From NCBI GenBank assembly GCA_003519485.1, contig DOWQ01000704.1, forward strand, positions 1-26,136: a DNA stretch of 26,136 nucleotides. Direction: 5' to 3'. Below, in pieces: positions 7,671-13,186 of the stretch. The DNA comes from Streptomyces sp. GTDB lineage: Bacteria; Actinomycetota; Actinomycetes; Streptomycetales; Streptomycetaceae. Each line of letters opens with the position of its first letter. The first letter of the stretch is position 1. Both the position numbers and the translations under genes were made by a program. The notes under the pieces are model-generated. The model was given only the letters and a program-made list of their open reading frames with translations, was not told the DNA's origin and searched no databases.

Positions 7671-9305
7671 TCATCCGCCGTAGTAGTAGGACACTTCGAG
7701 CTCGGTGAGCCCCGCGGCGATCACGTCACCGAGCGCCTCATGCGCGAGGATGCTGGGGATGGTCGCGTCGATCTTCTGAGACGGGCTCGCCTTCCGCAGG
7801 ACGTACCGGTCGGCCGGCCGAGCAGCTGCCCGGGTGTTCGCGATGTGCGCCTCAGTGATCGGACACCCGTCGTGCGTGAACGCCGCCCCGTCGCTGTTGC
7901 GCTTCAGCACGTCGGTCCGCAGCCGCTCCGCCGCCTCATGCATCTGCACCGGGCGCCGGGTCTGCCAACGGATCACGCGCTCCTCTCCGTACAGGTCGAC
8001 CCACTCGTCGACCTCCGTGTCCCAGTACGGCGGGTCCGCGTACAGCCGCACCACGTCGTAGCGGCGCATCAACTGATCCATCGCCGCCCGCACCTCGGCG
8101 CGCGGAACCTGCCCGCCGTAGTCGGCCGGATTCCAGATCGTCGGCTCGTCGTTGTCCCCGTAGGCCGGGGTGAACTGGTAGCCCGACATGGTCTCGGCAC
8201 GGATCGCTGTCCAGTCGTCGACGTCGGAACCGTCGAAGCCCAGCACGACGCGCGTCATCGGGCGCACCCGCTGGGGCTTCGCCTTCGCCGCCCACTTCGC
8301 CACGTCCAGCCATGACGCGCTACCGGCCACGCACCGGTTCCCGAAGAACCGTTCGGCCTGCGCCGGGTCCTTCTCCATGATCTCGGCAGCCTCGGCCTCG
8401 ATCGCGTCCAGATCAACGTGCGACGAACCGGCGTACACGATGCTGTGGATCTTCCGGCGGTCTCGCTTGTTGGCGTAGGACAACGTCTTCGGAGCCTGCG
8501 GGTGATACCGGAAAATGTCCTTGGCCTTGGCCTCAGACGTCGTCTGTGCCACCGAGTTCTCCGACGGATCCCACCCGTTCGTCGTCTCCATCGACCGGCC
8601 GCCCATGCCGGCCGCGCCGCGGCGCTGGGTCTCGGCGACCCTGCGCAGCTTGTTCGCCGTGGTGTACAGCCCGGTCTCGTCCTGCATCGCGAAGACGATC
8701 GGGTTGCCCAGCCTGCTCAGCGCGGACGAGGTGACGACGTCGATCCGTCCGTCGTCCCCGACCCGGGTGAACTCCTCGCCCGACTGCATCAGCCCGGCGA
8801 GCGGCCCCCGCTTCACCATCGACCGCAGCGGCCGGTAGACGTTCGCGACCTGGTCCTCGCTGGTAGCGGTCAGCTGGATCAGCGGAGTCGGCCACGTGAT
8901 GCCCATAGGCTCGCCGGGCTCGTAGTCGTACCACCACCCGCACCCGCACCCGTGATCCGAGCATCGGTACCGCTCCCCGGCCTTGGCCCAACCGTTGAAG
9001 ACGGCAGGGCCGGCTGCCTCGGCCAGCACGATCGTCGCCGACCACGGCCCCTTCCCCGTCTTCTGCGGGGCAACGACCAGGCTGCGCCGGTAGTGGAACG
9101 CGGGCGCCAGCTGGCCTACGCGCGCGGTCGGGCGCACCCGGTAGTGGTTGACCGTGCACCACAGCTGCCACGGGTACAGCTCCATGTCCTCACCGGCACG
9201 GAAACCATCCGGCACCGGGCAATGAGCCTCGATCCAGTCCGGGACGATCCACAGCGTGGGGAAGTCGACGACGAACTCGGGCCCCGCGTCAGGCCCCTTC
9301 GCCAC
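7671..9305 (-). CDS. Terminase large subunit
   Basis: The 544-aa protein is the packaging motor. The ATPase domain has a Walker A-like loop APQKTGKG (about residues 79-86; the canonical first Gly is replaced, as is frequent in terminases) and a Walker B IVFAMQDE (about 203-210). The nuclease domain begins at VVLGFDGSDVDDWTAI (about 354-368), with the catalytic Asp in GFDGS. An insertion with CSDHGCGCGWW (about 115-125) carries closely spaced cysteines. The GTG start overlaps the small subunit by 17 bases and has a modest AAGG upstream. Probably coupled to small subunit translation. Confidence 0.92.
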   Translation of the reverse strand: MAKGPDAGPEFVVDFPTLWIVPDWIEAHCPVPDGFRAGEDMELYPWQLWCTVNHYRVRPTARVGQLAPAFHYRRSLVVAPQKTGKGPWSATIVLAEAAGPAVFNGWAKAGERYRCSDHGCGCGWWYDYEPGEPMGITWPTPLIQLTATSEDQVANVYRPLRSMVKRGPLAGLMQSGEEFTRVGDDGRIDVVTSSALSRLGNPIVFAMQDETGLYTTANKLRRVAETQRRGAAGMGGRSMETTNGWDPSENSVAQTTSEAKAKDIFRYHPQAPKTLSYANKRDRRKIHSIVYAGSSHVDLDAIEAEAAEIMEKDPAQAERFFGNRCVAGSASWLDVAKWAAKAKPQRVRPMTRVVLGFDGSDVDDWTAIRAETMSGYQFTPAYGDNDEPTIWNPADYGGQVPRAEVRAAMDQLMRRYDVVRLYADPPYWDTEVDEWVDLYGEERVIRWQTRRPVQMHEAAERLRTDVLKRNSDGAAFTHDGCPITEAHIANTRAAARPADRYVLRKASPSQKIDATIPSILAHEALGDVIAAGLTELEVSYYYGG

Positions 9306-9768
9306 TGGGCACGACCTTCAGCCGATCCCGGGCAGAAGAGCGCCGGGCAGGAGTGCCAGCAACCGGACCATTGGCGGCGGGCTCGTCGACCGCCGGGGCG
9401 ATCTTCCACCGGTTCCGGTTCATGCCCGCCACGCTCAGCCCGAGGCTGTCGAGGTACGAGCGCACCATCTTCTTCACGTCCACCCGTGCGTCCGCGCGCT
9501 CGGCCTCGGCCAGCGTCCGGACGAACAGCGCGACCTCCAGCGCCTGGTCCATGTCCTCCCAGACCACCGCCTGCGGCTTCGCCCACAGGTCGTCCCACAG
9601 CTCCAGCTCACGGTCAGAAGCGGCCGTCAGCGGCCACTCAGGCGGCTCGCCCGCACGGCCTTCCGCCGGCAGTGTCCGCCAACCGCCCTTGTCCATGGAC
9701 TGTGCGCTCTTCAACGACCGTGGATCCGGCGGCGGCCCGGACACAGCGCGTGCTCCACCACGAGGCAT
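9289..9768 (-). CDS. Terminase small subunit
   Basis: A 159-aa protein directly before the large terminase, matching P27-like small terminases: a flexible amino region, then LTAASDRELELWDDLWAKPQ, helical VWEDMDQALEVALFVRTLAE and VDVKKMVRSYLDSLGLSVAG, ending in a basic tail (GTPARRSSARDRLKVVP). It recognises the packaging site and recruits the large subunit. The ATG at 9768 is preferred because GAGGAG lies 7 bases upstream; the GTG three codons earlier is too close to it. Two HNH genes lie upstream, as in many cos phages. Confidence 0.82.
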   Translation of the reverse strand: MPRGGARAVSGPPPDPRSLKSAQSMDKGGWRTLPAEGRAGEPPEWPLTAASDRELELWDDLWAKPQAVVWEDMDQALEVALFVRTLAEAERADARVDVKKMVRSYLDSLGLSVAGMNRNRWKIAPAVDEPAANGPVAGTPARRSSARDRLKVVPSGEGA

Positions 9769-9932
9769 GTTGATCACTCCTCAACGCCGCGTTGCGCGAC
9801 ACCGATTGCCGTCACCTTGCGTGACAGCGGGGACCCTCTGAACCCGGCGGACCTCCTCGCGCCCTCCCCCGCGCTCTCCACCCCCGGGGCCGGTCGGGTC
9901 CCTCCCCTGGGTGGGGTCACGCGGAGTCACGG
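9769..9932. other. Non-coding gap upstream of terminase; possible cos region
   Basis: A 164-bp stretch with no convincing gene between an HNH gene and the small terminase. It holds the terminase Shine-Dalgarno, CG-rich palindromic fragments (CGCCGCGTTGCGCG) and a C-rich run. In cos-type phages with an HNH gene beside the terminase, the cohesive-end site usually lies here, but I see no decisive motif. Confidence 0.3.
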
Positions 9933-10610
9933 TCATCCGATGAGCATGAGCTGTTCGTTGCCTCCTCGATCGCCCTTGATCGAGTTGCAGAGGAAGTGTG
10001 AGGTCCGGACGTTGGCGGGTTCGTGGGTTCCGCCTCGTGCGAGCGGGATGACGTGGTCAAGGCTCGGCGACAGCGGGTGAGGGGCAGGTGCGGTCTTGCG
10101 TACTGCCTTGCCGCAGAGGTGGCAGCGCCATCGGTCGCGCTCGAAGATGGCCAGCCTTGAGACGGGAGCGACGAACGCGTCGCGCTCGCGTGCACGCCTG
10201 CGGTGCTCCTCCTCGCGCCGGGTATGCCGTACCCGGGTAGCCCTGCACGCCTTGCTGCATGTGCTCACCGTGTACGGCGTGGCGAACAGCTTCTTGCATA
10301 TCGCGCATGTGGTGAAGAAGACGCGAACGCTGGGCCACTTGGCTCTGTTGGGTATGCGCTCGGGCATCGCGGGATGCCCTTGAGGTAGAGGACAGATGCT
10401 GGTGCCGGCCTGGTAACTGTGCATGGCCTGGGCGCATGAGCGTGAGCAGAAGCGCCCGTTCTCGCGTGGGGTCTCGTGTGCCGTTCCGCACCAGGCGCAC
10501 GCGATGGGGTAGCGCTTCCGTGTGCCGTGCTGCTGCTTCCAGTGCATGGAGCAGAGGCCGCGGGCTCGATGGGCCCGGGCGCATCCGGGTTCGGTGCAGG
10601 TGCTGGGCAT
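9933..10610 (-). CDS. HNH endonuclease with zinc-binding amino region
   Basis: The 225-aa product ends with an HNH nuclease domain: RWRCHLCGKAV (Cys-x-x-Cys), SLDHVIPLARGGTHEPANVR (the DHV-P-GG-H-NVR core) and SHFLCNSIKGDRGG (Cys, with the CN..KGDR consensus). The amino half carries a cluster of Cys/His pairs (CTEPGCARAHRARGLCSMH, CAWCG, CSRSC, CAICKKLF, CSKAC) likely forming several zinc knuckles. The start at 10610 has GGAG nicely spaced. HNH proteins beside terminase genes in many siphoviruses take part in cos cleavage and packaging; a free-standing homing nuclease is the alternative. Confidence 0.85.
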   Translation of the reverse strand: MPSTCTEPGCARAHRARGLCSMHWKQQHGTRKRYPIACAWCGTAHETPRENGRFCSRSCAQAMHSYQAGTSICPLPQGHPAMPERIPNRAKWPSVRVFFTTCAICKKLFATPYTVSTCSKACRATRVRHTRREEEHRRRARERDAFVAPVSRLAIFERDRWRCHLCGKAVRKTAPAPHPLSPSLDHVIPLARGGTHEPANVRTSHFLCNSIKGDRGGNEQLMLIG

Positions 10611-10629
10611 GGGTGTCTCCGGGTATGAC

Positions 10630-10664
10630 GAAGCCCCCGACACCCGGAGAGGGTCGGGGGCTTC
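10630..10664. terminator. Hairpin terminator between two HNH genes
   Basis: Perfect 12-bp arms GAAGCCCCCGAC and GTCGGGGGCTTC enclose an 11-base loop. There is no long U-run, which is common for actinobacterial terminators. It separates the 10705-11061 gene from the packaging operon downstream. Confidence 0.75.
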
Positions 10665-10704
10665 TGCTCGTCGTGATCAGCGACGAGTGCCTATGGGGTT
10701 GTGG

Positions 10705-11061
10705 TCAGCTTCCGAATGTCTCGGCTGCTGTCTTCCTGCTGTGGTGCCTCTTGCTCAAGGCTTGCCAGTTGCTCGGGTCGTAGCCGCGTGGTCCGAGTGG
10801 TCCGAGGCCGTCGATGTGGTCGACCTCTGTCGCGAGGTCGCGCTGCAGGGGGAGCAGGGATGAGCACTGCTCGCATTCGCAGTAGGGGTGATCTTCGAGG
10901 TAGGCGGTGCTGGCCTTGCGCCAGGACCGGCCGTAACCACGGCTGGCTGGGCTGGGTCTGGCTGCTGTGGTCTCAGCGAGGCAGGGGGGGCATCTGCCTT
11001 GGGGGGTGAGGGTCGGGCAGCCTGGCGTCGGGCATACCTGCATGGCCTTGCGTCTGGGCAT
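10705..11061 (-). CDS. HNH endonuclease (terminase-proximal)
   Basis: A 118-aa HNH protein with an amino zinc knuckle (CPTPGCPTLTPQGRCPPC), the segment SRGYGRSWRKASTAYLEDHP common to actinophage HNH proteins, then YCECEQCSSL, the core ATEVDHIDGLGPLGPRGYDP, and SNWQALSKRHHSRKTA (N...L...HH..KT). The ATG at 11061 has GGGAGG 7 bases upstream. This short HNH type is the one most often found next to terminase genes, where it helps cleave the packaging site. It partly overlaps a small upstream ORF. Confidence 0.85.
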   Translation of the reverse strand: MPRRKAMQVCPTPGCPTLTPQGRCPPCLAETTAARPSPASRGYGRSWRKASTAYLEDHPYCECEQCSSLLPLQRDLATEVDHIDGLGPLGPRGYDPSNWQALSKRHHSRKTAAETFGS

Positions 11062-11170
11062 GGTCACCTCCCAGGACTTCGCGGGCTGGTCCGTCGTGCT
11101 CGTACCTGCGCCATCCGTCCTCGGGCGGGAGCTCACGGATGTCGCGCACCCATTGGGTCTGCTGTTCCAT
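10973..11170 (-). CDS. Small conserved-looking protein overlapping the HNH gene
   Basis: A 65-aa ORF with a strong AGGAGG five bases before its ATG. The opening TQWVRDIRELPPEDGWRRYE looks like a genuine small phage protein. The last 30 codons overlap the HNH gene in another frame and read like an out-of-frame product (Pro/Arg-rich). The natural protein may end sooner or the 3' part may have shifted frame. Function unknown. Confidence 0.5.
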   Translation of the reverse strand: MEQQTQWVRDIRELPPEDGWRRYEHDGPAREVLGGDHAQTQGHAGMPDARLPDPHPPRQMPPLPR

Positions 11171-11190
11171 GGCTGCCTCCTGGCGTGGCG

Positions 11191-11223
11191 AGGCCCGGCG
11201 GTGCGTGGTGCACGGCCGGGCCT
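11191..11223. terminator. Hairpin terminator
   Basis: Arms AGGCCCGGC and GCCGGGCCT pair around an inner GTGC/GCAC stem with a five-base loop. It lies 13 bases past the stop of the minus-strand gene ending at 11237, so it most likely ends that transcript. Confidence 0.65.
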
Positions 11224-11236
11224 GGGTGAGGGTGGT

Positions 11237-11713
11237 TCAGAAGTCGGGGCAGAGGTACTTGTGGACGACGTCCAGGATCTTCGCGCCGGTGTCCGGGGTG
11301 TTGATGTCGGGAAGCCGGGTGTCGATCGTGAACCGGCCGAGCGTCGACTGCACGAGCTTGTCCCTGTCGTCGGGGGACGCCTTGATGGAGCCGCACTGGG
11401 TCAGTCCTCGGCTCACGGCCCGGTCGTCCTTGCCGGGCTTCACGATGCGCGGGTCGATGGCGTTGAGGGCCTGGATGTAGGCGGTGGCCGTGGCCTCGTC
11501 GGGCCCGGGGGGCAGGCCGGCGGCTTCGCGCGCCTTGTCGCGGTCGGCTTGGCTTGTGCTGGGCTTCTCGGTGTCTTCCTCGGGGCTGTTGCCGGATGTG
11601 GCGACGATGGCGATCACGATGGCCAGGAGTGTGAAGACGGGGACGACGAAGAACATGATGATCTTCTTGTTGAGGGAGCGGCGGCGGGTGGCTTGCTGCG
11701 GCGTCATTGGCAT
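11237..11713 (-). CDS. Single-pass membrane-anchored protein, DUF732-like
   Basis: The 158-aa product has a basic amino end (QQATRRRSLNKK), one hydrophobic segment IIMFFVVPVFTLLAIVIAIV (about residues 18-37), then a polar linker and a small extracellular domain with ITLE-like pattern AYIQALNAIDPRIVKPGKDD ... GLTQCGSIK ... KILDVVHKYLCPDF. The two cysteines could form a disulfide. The 'YiqaLnaidp.iv' and terminal 'v..yLCPd' resemble DUF732-type actinobacterial exported proteins. It may be a cargo (morphon) gene expressed from the prophage. An ATG two codons later is an equally possible start. Confidence 0.6.
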   Translation of the reverse strand: MPMTPQQATRRRSLNKKIIMFFVVPVFTLLAIVIAIVATSGNSPEEDTEKPSTSQADRDKAREAAGLPPGPDEATATAYIQALNAIDPRIVKPGKDDRAVSRGLTQCGSIKASPDDRDKLVQSTLGRFTIDTRLPDINTPDTGAKILDVVHKYLCPDF

Positions 11714-11787
11714 GGGGGCAGTCTGGCGGGCGCTGGGGTGTCCGGACTGCGGTGTGGAGGGGTTGTGACAGTGCCGTGACGGGATTG

Positions 11788-11835
11788 TCCGCGCGGGGCA
11801 GTGCAGCACCCTTTTGTTGTCCTGCCCCGCGCGGA
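11788..11835. repeat. 14-bp inverted repeat upstream of membrane-protein gene
   Basis: TCCGCGCGGGGCAG and CTGCCCCGCGCGGA are perfect arms separated by 20 bases, about 75 bp before the start of the 11713 gene. It could be an operator, or a terminator for the gene to its right. The CCCCGCGCGG core resembles the array repeat at 12.65 kb but the flanks differ. Confidence 0.55.
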
Positions 11836-11850
11836 GTGTGTGGGCGCGTT

Positions 11851-11885
11851 GAAGGCCCCGTCACCGTGTGGTGGTCGGGGCCTTC
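11851..11885. terminator. Hairpin terminator after excisionase-like gene
   Basis: Perfect 10-bp arms GAAGGCCCCG and CGGGGCCTTC enclose a 15-base loop. It lies about 40 bp downstream of the stop of the minus-strand HTH gene. Confidence 0.7.
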
Positions 11886-11926
11886 ATGAGTCTGCGGTGC
11901 GTATGTCTTGACATACGCCTCCGGGG

Positions 11927-12130
11927 TCAGTGTGACGATGCGCGTTCAGATTTGCAAGCGGTGTGCCTGCGGTCGGTGACCTGGTCGAACTCGTCGAGGT
12001 CGACCAGGGCTCGGCCGTAGTAGTCGTGGCCGTGCGCGGTGAGCTTCCCGCGGCGGAGCCATTGGCGGATGGTGCCCTGCTTGACGCCGGTGGCGCGTTC
12101 GGCGGCGATGGTGTCGATGAGGCGGCTCAC
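11927..12130 (-). CDS. Excisionase / MerR-like helix-turn-helix protein
   Basis: The 67-aa product is a small DNA-binding protein: RLIDTIAAERATGVKQGTIR QWLRRGKL forms a winged HTH of the MerR/excisionase type (A...GV...TIRqWl.rGkL), followed by the wing TAHGHDYYGRALVDLDEFDQ. The GTG at 12130 is the preferred start, because residues upstream of it look non-conserved; a GTG 13 codons earlier is possible. Such proteins act as recombination directionality factors or regulators of the accessory region. The serine integrase lies far away, so a regulator is equally likely. Confidence 0.7.
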   Translation of the reverse strand: MSRLIDTIAAERATGVKQGTIRQWLRRGKLTAHGHDYYGRALVDLDEFDQVTDRRHTACKSERASSH

Positions 12131-12158
12131 GGGCTCAGGATGCCATTGGCTCGCCCCG

Positions 12159-12183
12159 GGGGTGCGCACTCAGTGCGTACCCC
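12159..12183. repeat. 25-bp near-palindrome
   Basis: GGGGT-G-CGCACT, central C, AGTGCG-T-ACCCC: 11 of 12 positions pair, and the exception is a G/T that would be a wobble pair in RNA. It lies between the excisionase-like gene and the plus-strand remnant, where an operator or divergent promoter would be expected. Confidence 0.6.
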
Positions 12184-12249
12184 TGCTCGTGCCAGTGGCC
12201 ATCGCCTCGGCTACTGGAGTCGGACGCGGAACAGTGGAACGCGATCTTG

Positions 12250-12273
12250 CAGGTGTCCCATCTGGGACACCTG
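12250..12273. repeat. 24-bp palindrome (11-bp arms)
   Basis: CAGGTGTCCCA, two bases TC, then TGGGACACCTG. It lies inside the HTH/ParB-like remnant, encoding AGVPSGTP. Perfect arms of 11 bp make it a strong candidate protein-binding site or hairpin. Confidence 0.7.
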
Positions 12274-12363
12274 ACGCACGCTCCGTGATCGGAACCGACG
12301 GGCGCGTATACACGCGGTCACAGGCACCCGGGCCGGTCCACGACACGGGTCTCCTTGCCGGTG

Positions 12364-12427
12364 ACGACTGGGTCCAGAGGTCTTGCCGTCAGCTCCAGTC
12401 GTGTCGATATCGACACGACTGGGTCCA
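12364..12427. repeat. 28-bp perfect palindrome flanked by 13-bp direct repeats
   Basis: The palindrome 12395-12422 has arms CCAGTCGTGTCGAT and ATCGACACGACTGG with no loop. The 13-mer ACGACTGGGTCCA occurs at 12364-12376 and again at 12415-12427, overlapping the right arm, 51 bp apart (17 codons, so the frame is kept). The layout looks like a tandem duplication or insertion inside the HTH/ParB-like gene. Confidence 0.75.
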
Positions 12428-12645
12428 ACCCGCCGAGCCCGCCTTCGAACACATGGTCACCCCGCCGGAGCCGAAGGCCAAGCGGCGCCCGCTCCCCGAA
12501 GCGTTCACCGACGCCGGCCGCGACCTCACCCGAGCCGCCGAACGCCTCACCCGACTCACCGAAGACGACCGGTTCGCCAAGAACCGGGAGACCACCCACC
12601 ACCAGGTTCCCGAACTTCTCGGCGCACTGGGGTCCCTGAAGAACC

Positions 12646-13031
12646 TCTGTCCCGCGCGCGCGGGGGACTCAATCGATGACGTCAGCAGTGCTGACCCCAT
12701 CGGAGCTCTGTCCCGCGCGCGGGGGGCTCACGCGCTACTGAGTCATTTGACTCAGTAGCCGAAGCTCTGTCCCGCGCGCGCGGGGGACTCACAGTCACAG
12801 ACCTTCAGGGCGAAGGTCTGTCGGCCTGTCCGTCGCGCGCGGGGAGCAGGGCCGCCATCACTTCCCCAAGTGGCGAAGTGATGCCTGTCCGTCGCGCGCG
12901 CGGGGGACTCACTGACCGACATCAAGTCGGTCTGTCAGATCCAGTCGTCCGTCGCGCGCGGGGGACTCTCGTTTGCGAGGGTCACCCCGACCCCCGCAAA
13001 CGAGGCTCGCCTGCGCGCGCGGGGGACTCTC
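12646..13031. repeat. CRISPR-like array: seven repeats, six self-complementary spacers
   Basis: Seven related units occur with GTCC-type starts at 12649, 12710, 12769, 12828, 12887, 12947 and a last copy at about 13005. Spacing is 61, 59, 59, 59, 60 and about 61 bp. The best repeat reads CTGTCCCGCGCG, then CGCGGGGGACTCA; the TCCCGC-GCGC-GCGGGG hairpin plus 3' tail matches the plan of type I-E CRISPR repeats. Copies 4-6 drift to GTCCGTCGCGCGCG. Every interval between repeats is an inverted repeat, and each has a different sequence. Hairpin spans are 12674-12702 (arms CGATG..GTCAGCA / TGCTGAC..CATCG), 12734-12759 (GCTACTGAGTCA / TGACTCAGTAGC), 12797-12821 (ACAGACCTTC / GAAGGTCTGT), 12856-12883 (CATCACTTC / GAAGTGATG), 12911-12935 (GACCGAC / GTCGGTC) and 12968-13004 (CTCGTTTGCG / CGCAAACGAG). 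No cas gene is in the window. The sequence after the seventh repeat has no comparable hairpin. Confidence 0.85.
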
Positions 13032-13186
13032 GGACCAGCCCTGCGGGGCCGTTTCCGGGGGTGCGGGCCGGAGGTCGAAACCCGATATCACCGCAGGTCA
13101 GCGATGGATCTTGCCGATGTCACCCCCGAAACCGGTTTCGGGCCGGGTCGAAACCGCACCCCCTTCCCGAAACCGTCCCGACGGGC
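13032..13186. other. Non-coding segment with nested inverted repeats
   Basis: Between the array and the FtsK-like remnant there is no gene. A perfect 18-bp palindrome lies at 13125-13142 (CCCGAAACC / GGTTTCGGG). A wider inverted repeat pairs 13051-13066 (GTTTC, GGGGGTGCGG) with 13154-13173 (CCGCACCCCC, GAAAC) around it. The phrase GGTCGAAACC occurs twice as a direct repeat (13073-13082 and 13146-13155). This could be an operator or a DNA transfer/partition site belonging to the old FtsK-like module. Confidence 0.55.

Larger units (their letters stand above)
12189..12758 (+). pseudogene. Truncated HTH/ParB-like regulator or replication protein, running into the array
   Basis: On the plus strand, reading frame 3 has clear coding character from about 12189 to 12645. 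IASATGVGRGTVERDLAGVP is the second half of an HTH and GTDGRVYTRSQ is the linker common in Streptomyces ParB-like and phage/plasmid HTH proteins. LPEAFTDAGRDLTRAAERLT and DDRFAKNRETTHHQVPELLG form the helical carboxyl domain. The usual amino-terminal part is missing; upstream sequence belongs to the oppositely oriented excisionase-like gene. A 51-bp insertion holding a 28-bp palindrome lies between a duplicated 13-mer ACGACTGGGTCCA. After residue LKNL the frame runs into the first two array units before a TAG. I read it as a decayed gene, though a GTG at 12189 or 12195 could still start a short protein. Confidence 0.6.

Noticed and set aside
12031..12188. Upstream extension of the plus-strand HTH/ParB-like reading frame
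   Set aside because: This part lies antisense to the excisionase-like gene and its translation (MSFPRRSHWRMVPCLTPVAR) does not resemble the protein's family. It is only an open frame in GC-rich DNA.
12656..13025. Simple CG dinucleotide microsatellite as the explanation of the repeats
   Set aside because: Only the short repeat core is (CG)n. The conserved GGGGGACTC side, the regular spacing and the centred hairpins in the spacers are not explained by slippage.
12646..13031. Ordinary CRISPR adaptive-immunity array
   Set aside because: The period and repeat hairpin fit, but repeats are degenerate, all spacers are inverted repeats, and no cas gene is in the window. I annotate it as CRISPR-like only.
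12646..13031. Tandem intrinsic terminators
   Set aside because: The hairpins lack following T-runs, there are 13 of them in alternation, and no nearby transcript needs such termination.
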